Part shown: piece by piece, positions 8,516-18,321 of the stretch | How the letters are laid out: every line of letters begins with the position of its first letter | Position numbering within the stretch: the first letter of the stretch is position 1 | From: Lachnospiraceae bacterium | Lineage (GTDB): Bacteria; Bacillota; Clostridia; Lachnospirales; Lachnospiraceae | Assembly: GCA_017935565.1 (NCBI GenBank) | Contig: JAGBHK010000021.1 | Coordinates: 103,681 to 167,680 of the forward strand | DNA length: 64,000 nt | Direction: 5' to 3' | Notes under the pieces: model-generated | What the model saw: only the letters and a program-made list of their open reading frames with translations | What the model was told of the DNA's origin: nothing | Databases searched by the model: none | Made by a program: the position numbers and the translations under genes

Positions 8516-9259
8516 TTACTCATTATATGAAATGATAATGTCATCAAAAATGTTTTCCTGAACTATATTAATAAATCCTACCTTCATAAGTTCTAATATA
8601 GCAAGGAATGATACTATAACATGTATTTTAGAGGTTTGTTCTAAAAGCAATTGTTTAAAACTGAACTTCTTGTTTTTCTTCGCAAATTCTTTGATATATT
8701 CCATCTTTTCAGGCAATGCAACCTCTTCTTTTTCAATCTTACCAAATTTACTACGAATAGGGTCGATTTTATCAACCTGTCGTTCCATAACCATTTTAAA
8801 GATACTGTTAAGCTTAGACAATGTAACATCAGCAAGCAATTGATCCAAATCAACAGGTTGCTGATAATCCGCTACCTCTTCTGGAATTGTAGGCTTTTTA
8901 TACAAAGAACGACCAGCGTCTAATTCTCTATCCTTTAGTTCATAAGACATATATTTGTACATCTTATATTCCAATAATTTTTGAACAAGTTCATCTCTTG
9001 GGTCTTCTTCTTCGCCTTCTTCATTTACTTCCCTTGGAAGAAGCATCTTACATTTAATATCAATCAATGTAGCAGCCATAACAAGGAATTCGCTTACAAC
9101 ATTCAAATCCTGTCTGCTCATATTATTAACATACTCAAGATATTGCTCTGTTATCTCAACTATAGGTATATCATAAATATTAACTTTGTTTTTATCAATA
9201 AGGTGTAAAAGCAAATCTAATGGACCTTCAAACACCTCAAGTTTAACCGGGATACCCAT
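8516..9259 (-). CDS. scpA: Segregation and condensation protein A
   Basis: A 247-aa kleisin that bridges the SMC heads. It opens with the typical PVKLEVFEGPLDLLLHLI, has the central acidic linker (EVNEEGEEEDPRDELVQ) and ends in a winged-helix region (VSFLAILELMKVGFI). Start chosen at MGIPV because GGAG lies six bases before it; the ATG four codons upstream has no ribosome site. It is co-transcribed with scpB. Confidence 0.95.
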   Translation of the reverse strand: MGIPVKLEVFEGPLDLLLHLIDKNKVNIYDIPIVEITEQYLEYVNNMSRQDLNVVSEFLVMAATLIDIKCKMLLPREVNEEGEEEDPRDELVQKLLEYKMYKYMSYELKDRELDAGRSLYKKPTIPEEVADYQQPVDLDQLLADVTLSKLNSIFKMVMERQVDKIDPIRSKFGKIEKEEVALPEKMEYIKEFAKKNKKFSFKQLLLEQTSKIHVIVSFLAILELMKVGFINIVQENIFDDIIISYNE

Positions 9260-9325
9260 TTTTCTCTCCATTCAAGAATTTATCATTATATGCACGTGTC
9301 ATTTTACAAAATTTCACCAAAAAAA

Positions 9326-10186
9326 TCAACCCATTTTTGATACCGAAATCATATGAATTTGTGGTTTATTAAATAATCTAAATCGTATTGTATGTGAGCC
9401 TAATCCTCTAGTTACATACATTGTTGTATTATTCTTTATATATACGCCACCATAATATTTCGGAAACGGTCTATATCCAGTTGATACAACACCACCCAAA
9501 AAAGGTAACCTTACAATACCGCCGTGATTATGCCCCGAAAAAACATATTCAGCGCCATATTCAACGTATTTTTCAAAGAAATCAGGATTATGTGCAAGTA
9601 AAAAAGATAAATTGGCGTCATTATTTATTTTACCAACTTTCGACCTTATTTCTTCCACATCCATTATGTTATTCTTAAACTTTTTATAAAACTTCAAATC
9701 GGCTTCATAACCAATGAAATTAATAATATTCCCACAAATTTCCAGATTTATTTGGTCATTGTTCAAAATAATCAAATTTTCAGTGTTTTTAAGCACTTCA
9801 ATGTATTGTTTTATTGTATATTTGTACTTTTCTTCGTTTTTTAGTTTAGTCTCATGATTTCCAAATGTGAAAATAACTTTATACTTCTTCAAAAGTTCAT
9901 TTAAAAACTCAACCGACTTTTTACAATAAGAATTTTTATGGGCTACAAACACATCACCTGCGATTAATATAAAATCCGGATTGTAATTATCAATTTTGTC
10001 TAATAATTTACAATTATTTTTGCCGTATGAAGAATTATGTAAATCTGCAAAAAAGACAAATTTAAATGGATTCTTTACATTTTTATTTTTCAACTCTGTA
10101 TATTCACATACAAAATGTGCATTTTCATACATCGCTCTTGCAATAATTATTATTAACAAAACAGCTAATACAATACAAAATTTCAT
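9326..10186 (-). CDS. Membrane-anchored metallophosphoesterase (YkuE-like)
   Basis: A 286-aa calcineurin-type phosphoesterase with an N-terminal transmembrane segment. All metal-binding motifs are present in order: FADLHN (DxH), AGDVF (GD), GNHE, LLAHNPDFF and SGHNHGG. Relatives of this membrane-anchored type act on cell-envelope or nucleotide phosphodiesters; the substrate here cannot be told. Start taken at the ATG nine bases after AAAGG; a TTG three codons upstream touches the ribosome site and is unlikely. It begins only 14 bp after the end of the interrupted DD-carboxypeptidase reading frame, so the two were probably one operon. Confidence 0.85.
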   Translation of the reverse strand: MKFCIVLAVLLIIIIARAMYENAHFVCEYTELKNKNVKNPFKFVFFADLHNSSYGKNNCKLLDKIDNYNPDFILIAGDVFVAHKNSYCKKSVEFLNELLKKYKVIFTFGNHETKLKNEEKYKYTIKQYIEVLKNTENLIILNNDQINLEICGNIINFIGYEADLKFYKKFKNNIMDVEEIRSKVGKINNDANLSFLLAHNPDFFEKYVEYGAEYVFSGHNHGGIVRLPFLGGVVSTGYRPFPKYYGGVYIKNNTTMYVTRGLGSHTIRFRLFNKPQIHMISVSKMG

Positions 10187-10200
10187 ACAAATCAACCTTT

Positions 10201-11388
10201 CTACAATAGTATTTTCTTTAAAACTTTCATAAAAGTATATTTAAATCCCGCTTTATCTACATTTTCATTGGCTAAAATTTCCACTTCGCCTATTACTTCG
10301 TCATTTTTGTAATACTCCACATATCCTATAACATCATCTTTTTCTATCGGCGCTTTGATTTCATCTTAATACTTATATTTTTTAGTAATACTATCAAGAT
10401 TACTACCATCAGTCGAAAGGTATGAAAAATTATCTTTAACGTAGCCAGAAATATACTCTTTTTCCCCTCCAATAATTTTTACCTCCGATAATTTCCCATA
10501 ATCATCATCCTTATAGACACTACAATTATTAAAACCATAATCTAATAACTTTGCAGCATCGGTAAATCTTATCTTATAATTATCCGCCGCCATAACAACA
10601 GCAATCATATCAACATCCTCTTTTGTTGCAGTAGCAGCCAAACAATATTTTGCCTTACTGGTAGAACCAGTTTTTAATCCTGTCGCCCATTCATACTGTT
10701 TTAACAACTTATTGGTACTAGAAAGACAAAACTCTTTTGAACCCTTCTTTGTCACATGAGTTATATTTTCCATCCAAATTTTCGTATAATTAAATATATT
10801 GGGGTATTTTGTTGTTAATTCTCTAGCTAATTTGGCAACATCTGCGGCCGACATATAATGTTCGTCTGAATCACTAAGTCCACAACAATCAACAAAATGC
10901 GTATTATCAAGGCCCAATGAAACCGCTTTTTCATTCATCCTTTTAACAAATTCAGCTTCAGTACCCGATAAAAACTCCGCCATCGCAACACTGGCATCAT
11001 TTCCGGAAGCAACAGCAATGCATTTAATCATTGTATCAACAGTCTGCGTCTCACCTGTTTCCAAAAACACTTTCGAACCAGTCATAGAACGAGCATATTC
11101 TGATGTTGTCACCACATCATCAAGTTTAATTTTACCTGATGACAAATCCTCAAAAATCAATAACAATGTCATTAATTTAGTAATACTTGCAGGACTAAGC
11201 CTTTCATTTTCATTATTCGATGCAATAACAGTGCCCGTTGATGCTTCCATTAAAACAAACGCTTTTGCTGATATATTTAATCCTACAGGTTCCGTATTAG
11301 TTTCAATACTAGTAGTATTTGCACCAATATCAATATTATTAACCAACATTAAAAATACCAACAAAAGCGATAAAGTTTTTTTAATCAA
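10201..11388 (-). pseudogene. D-alanyl-D-alanine carboxypeptidase split by an in-frame stop
   Basis: The open frame from 11388 to 10366 encodes 340 aa with a signal peptide, SITK (68-71), SGN (128-130) and a KTGS motif, ending in ITKKYKY. The stop is TAA at 10366-10368. Beyond it the same frame continues for 54 sense codons (DEIKAPIEKDDVIGYVEYY ... FMKVLKKILL) to TAG at 10201-10203. That tail is the end of the PBP5_C domain plus an amphipathic anchor, and it matches the intact paralogue in this window (ISAPVEEKQVVGKIVYY). The gene therefore looks recently broken, or the assembly has an error there. The catalytic domain is intact, so a truncated, possibly soluble enzyme could still be made. 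The start is TTG with AGGAG seven bases upstream. Confidence 0.85.
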
Positions 11389-11440
11389 TATAATGCTCCT
11401 AAATATATATTTAATATATTTTAGTATTAAGCATCCTTAT

Positions 11441-13624
11441 TTATTCCTCTAAATTTTCAACTTCAGAATCTTTAGTTTCAGATTCTGTACCTTCATTTGA
11501 TTCAATATTTTCTTCCTGATCAAATTCATCTGGAACTTCTGGAATGACAGGATCATCTTCACCTGTATCAACTGTAATGTAAATATATTCGCTAGTCTTA
11601 CTTACAATACTTGCTTTCCATTTCTGATTTACTACTACAGAATCAAATGATTCTAAAGGCTCATCGACTTCAATCTGTAAAGTTTCTTCATCAATAAACT
11701 CTGTAGTTACCTGAGTTCCATTAATACTAACAACACTAAATGATGTAAAATACGAACCTTTTACAAGATAATAGTAATTACCATCAACATTTGCTTCACT
11801 TTGCTCCGCATCTAAATCTCTTACAACCTTTTTAATCGTTACAGGATATACACCATACACAAGGTCTGTTGAAATATATGGGTTTGTTCCATCAAATATA
11901 TACATATCACCATATAACATATCATATGTTAATATCTTTAACTGCTCAAGATAATCATCTTCGCCCTGATATATTTGATGATACTTATTTATATATCCAC
12001 CATCAATGTTTATAGACTGTAATACTCTTGAATATAACTGATGAGTTTCAATATCTTTGTCTTCTAATTCTAGATCAAAGTTATTCCAAACAACATACTC
12101 TGTCTGATAAAGATTTCCCTCTGATAACTCGTTCTCATCTATTCCAAGGCTAGGGAAATGATCTCCATACATAACAAGAATTGTATCTTCATCAACTTCC
12201 TCAAGCGCTGCTATTAATTCTCCAACAAAAGTATCCATTTCCTTAATCTGATTTACATAGAACTCAAACTGATATATTCTTTCTTCATCACCATCAAGAC
12301 CACCAACTATAATGGCTGGATTTTCAATAACATTTTCCTTTGGATAAGTACCATGTCCCTGTACAGAGATACAATACAAATAATCTCTTTCATCAGTAGC
12401 TTCTAATACATCTACGATTTCGCTTGTAAGAACCTTATCTTTAGCCCAACCTACTTCTGTATATTCTTCCGGATTCATAAATTCAATCGATGTAAATGTA
12501 TCATAACCGAGGTTTTTAAACACTTTATGTCTAGAATAGAATGTAGCATTGTTATTATGCATTGCATGAGTCGCATATCCATAATCTTTCAAGACATAAG
12601 CAATACTTTCACATGTTTGATTTTTAAGGACAGTCTTGTATGGGAATTCACCAGGACCAAAGTCTTCAAGGTTCATACCAGTCATAATTTCAAACTCAGT
12701 ATTCGCTGTACCGTATCCTAAATTATTAACCGTTAAAAATCCCGAAGGAAACTCTTCCTTAAGTTTATTAAATATTGGAATAGGGTCTTCTGACAATTCC
12801 AATGTTTCCATCTTATTAACATCAAAGAATGATTCTAACTGAAGGAAAATAATATTTGGAGTTTTAACATTTTCCTCATCAACTGTCACTGTATTAAGTA
12901 ATTTATCCTTGATTTCTTCTATACTAGCTGTCGAATATGTTTTTGGTTTTTCAACGCCAGTATTAACAACACTACAAGAAAAACAGTATACAAAACCATA
13001 ATCCTGATACGCAATAGACATATTAGGGAATTTTTCCGAAACAATATTCGACTTAATACCAAGTTTTACGCATCCGAACATGAAAAGCATGATAAACGCC
13101 ATAAGTAAAACATTTGCAAAATAGTTTAATTTCTTTGCATATTTAGGAGTTTTAAACCATATAAATAAAACTACAAAAACTGCAACGATAAACAACATAA
13201 GAATTACAATAAAACTTGTAGGACTTAAGTATTTTTCAATGATATCAGCAACACTACCAGCCATTTTAATATCCGTAGCTGAAAATGGTGTTTCTCTGTA
13301 TCCCTTCATAACATAATTTGCAACACCAAGACCAATCCACACCGTGTTAAGGGCAATAATTGCAGCTGCTCTTTTCTTTAAAAGCAAAACAACTGAAACT
13401 GTACCAAATACAATAATATAATTAAGCATAAATACTAAAGGATCAGTAAATAAACAAGTTATACCTTTAATAACAGAACGCTTGTTAAGTATTTCAATAA
13501 CCCATACTGAAATAAGAGGTGCAACAAACATCATAATATTTGTATTTCTTTTAACTGGTTCCTTAAATAAAGAAACAATCCAATCCTTAAACCTATCCTT
13601 ACATTTTATTAATATATTCTTCAT
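11441..13624 (-). CDS. ltaS: LTA-synthase family sulfatase-like membrane protein
   Basis: A 727-aa protein with about five transmembrane segments in the first 190 residues and an extracellular alkaline-phosphatase-type domain. Visible catalytic features are LESFFD (Glu about 264), GTANTEFE (nucleophile Thr about 306), VQGHGTYP and VMYGDHFPS (Asp-His about 488-489). The family transfers glycerol phosphate, or another phospho-polyol, from phosphatidylglycerol to a glycolipid or glycan. After the catalytic domain comes an extra beta-rich region and a very acidic Glu/Asp tail not usual for LtaS. It sits downstream of pdp with no clear terminator between. The exact product (LTA or another phosphopolymer) is uncertain. 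Confidence 0.85.
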   Translation of the reverse strand: MKNILIKCKDRFKDWIVSLFKEPVKRNTNIMMFVAPLISVWVIEILNKRSVIKGITCLFTDPLVFMLNYIIVFGTVSVVLLLKKRAAAIIALNTVWIGLGVANYVMKGYRETPFSATDIKMAGSVADIIEKYLSPTSFIVILMLFIVAVFVVLFIWFKTPKYAKKLNYFANVLLMAFIMLFMFGCVKLGIKSNIVSEKFPNMSIAYQDYGFVYCFSCSVVNTGVEKPKTYSTASIEEIKDKLLNTVTVDEENVKTPNIIFLQLESFFDVNKMETLELSEDPIPIFNKLKEEFPSGFLTVNNLGYGTANTEFEIMTGMNLEDFGPGEFPYKTVLKNQTCESIAYVLKDYGYATHAMHNNNATFYSRHKVFKNLGYDTFTSIEFMNPEEYTEVGWAKDKVLTSEIVDVLEATDERDYLYCISVQGHGTYPKENVIENPAIIVGGLDGDEERIYQFEFYVNQIKEMDTFVGELIAALEEVDEDTILVMYGDHFPSLGIDENELSEGNLYQTEYVVWNNFDLELEDKDIETHQLYSRVLQSINIDGGYINKYHQIYQGEDDYLEQLKILTYDMLYGDMYIFDGTNPYISTDLVYGVYPVTIKKVVRDLDAEQSEANVDGNYYYLVKGSYFTSFSVVSINGTQVTTEFIDEETLQIEVDEPLESFDSVVVNQKWKASIVSKTSEYIYITVDTGEDDPVIPEVPDEFDQEENIESNEGTESETKDSEVENLEE

Positions 13625-13685
13625 AATTTACTCCATTCATAATTAATCGATACAATCTTAACATTTCAAACAATTAATTATTGTA

Positions 13686-15005
13686 CTATTTTTTTTTTGA
13701 AATATCAATGATTTTTTTTATTACATCGATTTTCGCACTCGCTTCACCCTTTAATTTATAAGCATTTACAATGATATTTTTTGCTTTTTCAACCTTATCT
13801 TTATCATTTCCATAAATTGTTGCAATATTAGTTTTTCCTTCTACAATATCACCGATTTTCTTATGCAAAACAACTCCGACAGATAAATCAATTATCGATT
13901 CTTTATCTTTTCGACCGCCGCCAAGTTCAAGAACCGCAACGCCTATGTCTTCTGTTATTATTTCATCAATATATGAAACACCTTCACTTTCAAGATATAC
14001 TTCTTCAATAATATTACCTAGTTTAAATTTCGAAGTATCATCTATATAAGTTTCATCGCCACCTTGTGCACGCACAAATTCCTTGAATTTTTCAATAGCC
14101 TTACCACTTGTAATTGTATCTGATAATTTTGTTTTCGCTTCATTTATATCAGCACAAACACCACCGTAAACCGCCATATGTGCACCTAGTTCTAAACACA
14201 CTTCAAGAAGGTCGTTAACCTTTTTACCTTTAAGTACATCTATCGCCTCAATCACTTCCAATGCATTACCAACATTAAACCCTAATGGTTGGTTCATATC
14301 TGTCACTATCGCAGTCATATTCTTTCCTGCTTTATCTCCGATATCAACCATAACTTTAGCTAGTTTAATGGCGTCTTCTTCATTTTTCATAAATGCGCCA
14401 TTGCCACATTTTACATCAAGAACAATAGCATCTGCACCTGACGCCAATTTCTTACTCATAATACTTGATGCAATCAAAGGAATACTGTCAACCGTAGCTG
14501 TAACATCACGCAACGCATATATTTTCTTGTCTGCAGGTGCAAGATTTTCAGTTTGTCCAGCAATTGCAATCTTAATATTATTGACATTATTTACAAATTC
14601 ATCTCTAGTAATTTTAGTAGAAAAGCCTTCTATACTTTCTAATTTATCAATTGTACCGCCAGTATGTCCAAGACCTCTTCCTGACATTTTTGCAACTGGC
14701 ACTCCAAGGGCTGCAACCATAGGACCAAGTATTAATGATATCTTATCACCCACGCCTCCTGTACTATGCTTATCAACCTTTATGCCATTAATTTCTGACA
14801 AATCAATAACATCGCCGCTATCTCGCATAGCCATGGTTAAATGATATATTTCCTCATCATTCATCCCATTAAAACATACCGCCATCAAAAATGCTGACAT
14901 CTGATAATCTGGAATCGAGCCATTTGTAAAGCCGCTTACAATATACTTAATTTCCTCTTCTGTAAGAGATATTCCTCTTTTCTTTTTTGTAATTAATCTA
15001 TACAT
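13686..15005 (-). CDS. pdp: Pyrimidine-nucleoside phosphorylase
   Basis: A 439-aa enzyme that splits uridine, thymidine or deoxyuridine with phosphate to the base and (deoxy)ribose 1-phosphate. The family signature SGRGLGHTGGTIDKLE is present near residue 110, with KHSTGGVGDK just before it for phosphate binding and the C-terminal PYNP domain. Its ATG overlaps the end of deoB by 13 bases, so translation is coupled. With phosphopentomutase next door the pair feeds nucleoside sugars into the pentose phosphate pathway. A thymidine-specific role (deoA) cannot be excluded. Confidence 0.92.
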   Translation of the reverse strand: MYRLITKKKRGISLTEEEIKYIVSGFTNGSIPDYQMSAFLMAVCFNGMNDEEIYHLTMAMRDSGDVIDLSEINGIKVDKHSTGGVGDKISLILGPMVAALGVPVAKMSGRGLGHTGGTIDKLESIEGFSTKITRDEFVNNVNNIKIAIAGQTENLAPADKKIYALRDVTATVDSIPLIASSIMSKKLASGADAIVLDVKCGNGAFMKNEEDAIKLAKVMVDIGDKAGKNMTAIVTDMNQPLGFNVGNALEVIEAIDVLKGKKVNDLLEVCLELGAHMAVYGGVCADINEAKTKLSDTITSGKAIEKFKEFVRAQGGDETYIDDTSKFKLGNIIEEVYLESEGVSYIDEIITEDIGVAVLELGGGRKDKESIIDLSVGVVLHKKIGDIVEGKTNIATIYGNDKDKVEKAKNIIVNAYKLKGEASAKIDVIKKIIDISKKK

Positions 15006-16183
15006 TTCAATACCTCCCCATAAAATGACTGTCCTACATCCAATGAGTTAACATCAAATATTTCTGCAATTGTCTGACCAATATCTGCAAAACTATTTCT
15101 AATATGAAGATTCATACCATTTTTCATTAATTTGTTATACACAAGCACTGGAACATATTCTCTTGAATGATCAGTACTTTCAGTTGTCGGGTCACATCCG
15201 TGGTCAGCATTTATAATAAGCAAATCGCTATCTGTAAGTTCTTCTAATAATTGACCAAGTCTAATATCAAAAGCTTCCAATCCGTCTCCATAACCTTTTG
15301 GATCATTTCTATGGCCCCATTTCGAATCAAAATCAACAAGATTTGTAAATATCAAACCATCCTTATATTCTTTCATAGAACTCAAAGTTACATCCATCCC
15401 ATCTTCATTATCTTTAGTATGGATAGCTTTAGTCACACCCACTTTGCAGAAAATGTCTTCGATTTTACCGACACCAACAACATTTTCTCCATTTTCTTTC
15501 ATATAAACCAATAAATTATTCATAGGTGGCATCACAGAATAGTCTCTTCTGTCGCTGGTTCTTGTAAAAGCACCAGGTTCGCCTATAAATGGTCTCGCGA
15601 TAACTCTGGCCGTTTCAGTTCGCCTATTCAATATTTCTCTTGCACTTTCGCACATTTTATATAATTCATCCAATGAATATACATCTGTATGACAAGCAAT
15701 TTGAAATACAGAATCAGCAGATGTATAAATAATAGGCTTTTTCGTTTTAATATGTTCTTCGCCCAATTCTTCAATAATTTTTGTTCCTGAAGCAGGATAA
15801 TTAGCCAAAATTCCAGGAAGATTATTTTCTTTAATAAATTCGCCAATTATTTCATCATCAAAACCATTTGGATACGTTTTAAACCCTACAGGTCTATATA
15901 TACCTGTCATCTCCCAGTGACCAGTTGTAGTATCCTTACCATTAGATAATTCTTTACTCTTACAATATATACCCATAGGTTTATCAACAGGCTTAACTCC
16001 ATTAATACCATCAATATTTCCAAGTCCCAGTTTTCTTAAATTCGGCAACTCAAGTTCTCTATACACTTTTGAAATATTACCTATAGTGTCACTTCCTTCA
16101 TCCCCATATTCACCAGCATCAGGTAATTCACCGACACCAACACTATCAAGAACAATCCAAATTACTCTATTTATTTCCTTCAT
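14993..16183 (-). CDS. deoB: Phosphopentomutase
   Basis: A 396-aa alkaline-phosphatase-superfamily mutase converting (deoxy)ribose 1-phosphate to the 5-phosphate. Metal and phosphate motifs are visible: IVLDSVGVGELPDA at the N-terminus, TTTGHWEM (with the catalytic Thr), NADHGCDPT and TDHSREYVPVLVY. Start set at MKEINRV, preceded by GAGGGA; the upstream in-frame ATG would add 23 residues unlike the family. It is divergent from aroF and overlaps pdp. Confidence 0.95.
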   Translation of the reverse strand: MKEINRVIWIVLDSVGVGELPDAGEYGDEGSDTIGNISKVYRELELPNLRKLGLGNIDGINGVKPVDKPMGIYCKSKELSNGKDTTTGHWEMTGIYRPVGFKTYPNGFDDEIIGEFIKENNLPGILANYPASGTKIIEELGEEHIKTKKPIIYTSADSVFQIACHTDVYSLDELYKMCESAREILNRRTETARVIARPFIGEPGAFTRTSDRRDYSVMPPMNNLLVYMKENGENVVGVGKIEDIFCKVGVTKAIHTKDNEDGMDVTLSSMKEYKDGLIFTNLVDFDSKWGHRNDPKGYGDGLEAFDIRLGQLLEELTDSDLLIINADHGCDPTTESTDHSREYVPVLVYNKLMKNGMNLHIRNSFADIGQTIAEIFDVNSLDVGQSFYGEVLKCID

Positions 16184-16239
16184 AAAAACATCCCTCTCTT
16201 TCTCACAACTAAACAATATAATTATTTTATCAAAAATTC

Positions 16240-16268
16240 TTGTAAAATTCAATTCAAAGTATTATAAT
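16240..16268 (+). promoter_or_regulatory. Putative SigA promoter of aroF
   Basis: TTGTAA and TATAAT with a 17-bp spacer, about 30 nt before an AGGAGA ribosome site and the aroF start. Confidence 0.65.
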
Positions 16269-16306
16269 TCATAAAGTCAAAAATAATATACGTTAGGAGA
16301 ACTACT

Positions 16307-17335
16307 ATGAGTTTTGAATTTATTAGACAATTACCATCTCCACAGGAGATTAAAGAACAGTATCCTGTTCCTAAGCATCTTGTAGAATTAAAAGAAAAAA
16401 GAGATGCTTTAATTAAAAGTGTATTTACAGGAGAATCAGATAAATTTATATTAATCATCGGACCTTGTTCTGCTGACAACGAAGATTCAGTATTAGACTA
16501 TGTTTCTCGTCTTGTTAAGGTTCAGGAAAAAGTTGCTGATAGAATCGTTATTATCCCAAGAATTTATACAAACAAGCCTCGTACAACAGGTCAGGGATAT
16601 AAGGGTATGCTTCATCAGCCAGACCCATCAAAGAAACCTGATATGTTAGCAGGTATCCTTACTATTAGAGACTTACACTTAAGAGCCATAAAAGAAACTG
16701 GATTCACATGTGCTGACGAAATGCTTTACCCAGACAACTATACATATTTATCAGATGTATTATCATACGTTGCCGTTGGTGCACGTTCGGTTGAAAACCA
16801 GCAGCATCGTCTCGTTACAAGTGGTATGGACATTCCTTGTGGTATGAAAAACCCAACTGCAGGTAATTTAAATGTTATGCTTAACTCTATCATTGCAGCA
16901 CAAAGCAGCCATACTTTCCTCTACAGAGGTTGGGAAGCTAGCACAAGTGGAAATCCTTTAGCACATTGTATTTTAAGAGGTTATGTAAATAAACATGAAC
17001 AGTCAATTCCAAACTATCATTATGAAGATTTGAAATTACTTTTAGATTTATACGGTGAAAAAGACTTACAGTTTCCTGCTGTTATCGTTGATACAAACCA
17101 TTCAAACTCTAACAAACAGTATATGGAACAGATTAGAATTGCAAAGGATGTTATCCACAGCCGTAATCATTCAGATGATTTAAAGAAATTTGTTAAAGGT
17201 CTTATGATTGAAAGCTACATTGAGCCAGGCGCACAGAAAATTGGCGAAGGCATCTACGGTAAATCAATTACTGACCCATGCTTAGGTTGGGCAGATACAG
17301 AGAACCTTATTTATTCAATTGCAGATTTAGTGTAA
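16307..17335 (+). CDS. aroF: 3-deoxy-7-phosphoheptulonate synthase (class I DAHP synthase)
   Basis: A 342-aa enzyme condensing phosphoenolpyruvate and erythrose 4-phosphate, the first step of aromatic amino acid synthesis. Family motifs are visible: IIGPCSADN (about residue 51), PRIYTNKPRTT, KPDM near residue 105, GARSVENQQHR, GMKNPTAGN and VIVDTNHSNSNKQ. The length fits the AroF/G/H type with an N-terminal regulatory extension. It is a single-gene unit with its own promoter and terminator. Which aromatic end product inhibits it cannot be seen. Confidence 0.95.
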   Translation: MSFEFIRQLPSPQEIKEQYPVPKHLVELKEKRDALIKSVFTGESDKFILIIGPCSADNEDSVLDYVSRLVKVQEKVADRIVIIPRIYTNKPRTTGQGYKGMLHQPDPSKKPDMLAGILTIRDLHLRAIKETGFTCADEMLYPDNYTYLSDVLSYVAVGARSVENQQHRLVTSGMDIPCGMKNPTAGNLNVMLNSIIAAQSSHTFLYRGWEASTSGNPLAHCILRGYVNKHEQSIPNYHYEDLKLLLDLYGEKDLQFPAVIVDTNHSNSNKQYMEQIRIAKDVIHSRNHSDDLKKFVKGLMIESYIEPGAQKIGEGIYGKSITDPCLGWADTENLIYSIADLV

Positions 17336-17365
17336 AAAAGGGGCTGTAAAAAAATCCCCTAATTG

Positions 17366-17415
17366 AACAACCGTAGCGTCATCATTCGATGACTCTACGG
17401 TTGTTTGTGTTTTAT
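17366..17415 (+). terminator. Intrinsic terminator of aroF
   Basis: Strong hairpin with arms AACAACCGTAG and CTACGGTTGTT (outer parts at 17366-17376 and 17395-17405), extended inward by GTCATC/GATGAC, then a T-rich tail. A smaller AGGGG/CCCCT hairpin lies just upstream at about 17339-17360. Confidence 0.8.
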
Positions 17416-17467
17416 AGATATTTTCACCTTTAGTATTATTACAATCCCTTTTTTCTTTTAATATTAA

Positions 17468-18193
17468 CTATAAACTTATAGCTACTGATACATCTGTTCC
17501 ATCTACTAATACTTGTACAAAAAAGTACCTTATTTCACCATCTAACTCCGCTTCTATACCTTCAATACTATAACATAACTGTTTCGCCTTAACATTATAT
17601 GTTGTTTCATAATCTAATTTAGTCGTTTCTTTTATCTTGACTTCTTCTCCGTATTTTTCAATAATAGCATCTTTTGCAATTTCATATGCTTTATTTACAG
17701 ATATCATTTTACTATCATCAAAATCATAAATAACACCTTTTCTACAATATGCCTCATCAAGATACCCTTCGTCAGAGAATACAAAACTTGCATACGCTCC
17801 TGTTGGATATCCATTTTGATATTCCTGATACATTATATCATAATCAGATTCATTTTCAATTACCAGTTCATATTCACTTTTAATAAGTTTCTCTACTATA
17901 TTTTCAGCATCTTTTTTTGTATATAAATTTTGATTTGAATCACTTTTTGTAGAGCCAGAATACACAAAATGATACACAGATGTATTTTCATTATATGATA
18001 CATTATAATCACTTGTTGCAAACACATCCTCAAATTCTGTAACTTCATCTTGAGATGCAATTCTTTCGTAACTAATTTCATCATTTGCTGCATTCGATTT
18101 TAACGAGATGCTCTTTAATGAATAACCTATAACAAATCCCAAAGCACATAACATTAATAAAGAGAAACTAATTTTAATAATCTTATTTTTCAT
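17468..18193 (-). CDS. Secreted protein of unknown function, PepSY-like C-terminus
   Basis: A 241-aa protein with an N-terminal signal or anchor segment (about residues 7-25) followed by an acidic, low-complexity linker. I do not recognise the family with certainty. Residues about 95-120 and 170-200 each resemble PepSY-type helices (KKDAENIVEKLIKSEYEL; ISVNKAYEIAKDAIIEKYGE followed by a strand), found in extracytoplasmic inhibitor or chaperone domains. It has its own SigA-type promoter (18255-18283) and stands alone between xerD and the aroF terminator. Function not assigned. Confidence 0.7.
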   Translation of the reverse strand: MKNKIIKISFSLLMLCALGFVIGYSLKSISLKSNAANDEISYERIASQDEVTEFEDVFATSDYNVSYNENTSVYHFVYSGSTKSDSNQNLYTKKDAENIVEKLIKSEYELVIENESDYDIMYQEYQNGYPTGAYASFVFSDEGYLDEAYCRKGVIYDFDDSKMISVNKAYEIAKDAIIEKYGEEVKIKETTKLDYETTYNVKAKQLCYSIEGIEAELDGEIRYFFVQVLVDGTDVSVAISL

Positions 18194-18254
18194 AAAATCA
18201 TCTCCAATGTAATTAAACTATATGATATTAATCACGGCACCTTGTTACACTTTC

Positions 18255-18283
18255 ATATTATATTTTTTTCAAATAATTGTCAA
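18255..18283 (-). promoter_or_regulatory. Putative SigA promoter of the 17468-18193 gene
   Basis: On the minus strand TTGACA, a 17-bp spacer and TAATAT. The -35 lies inside an inverted repeat TGTCAAC/GTTGACA (18278-18300) that could be an operator or a weak hairpin at the end of xerD. Confidence 0.6.
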
Positions 18284-18321
18284 CATTTTTTTGGTTGACA
18301 TAAAATTTTCATTCTTATAAA

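Noticed and set aside
10201..10365. Separate small gene after the carboxypeptidase stop
   Set aside because: The stretch is in the same frame, lacks its own start and ribosome site, and continues the PBP5_C domain, so it is the severed end of the same gene.
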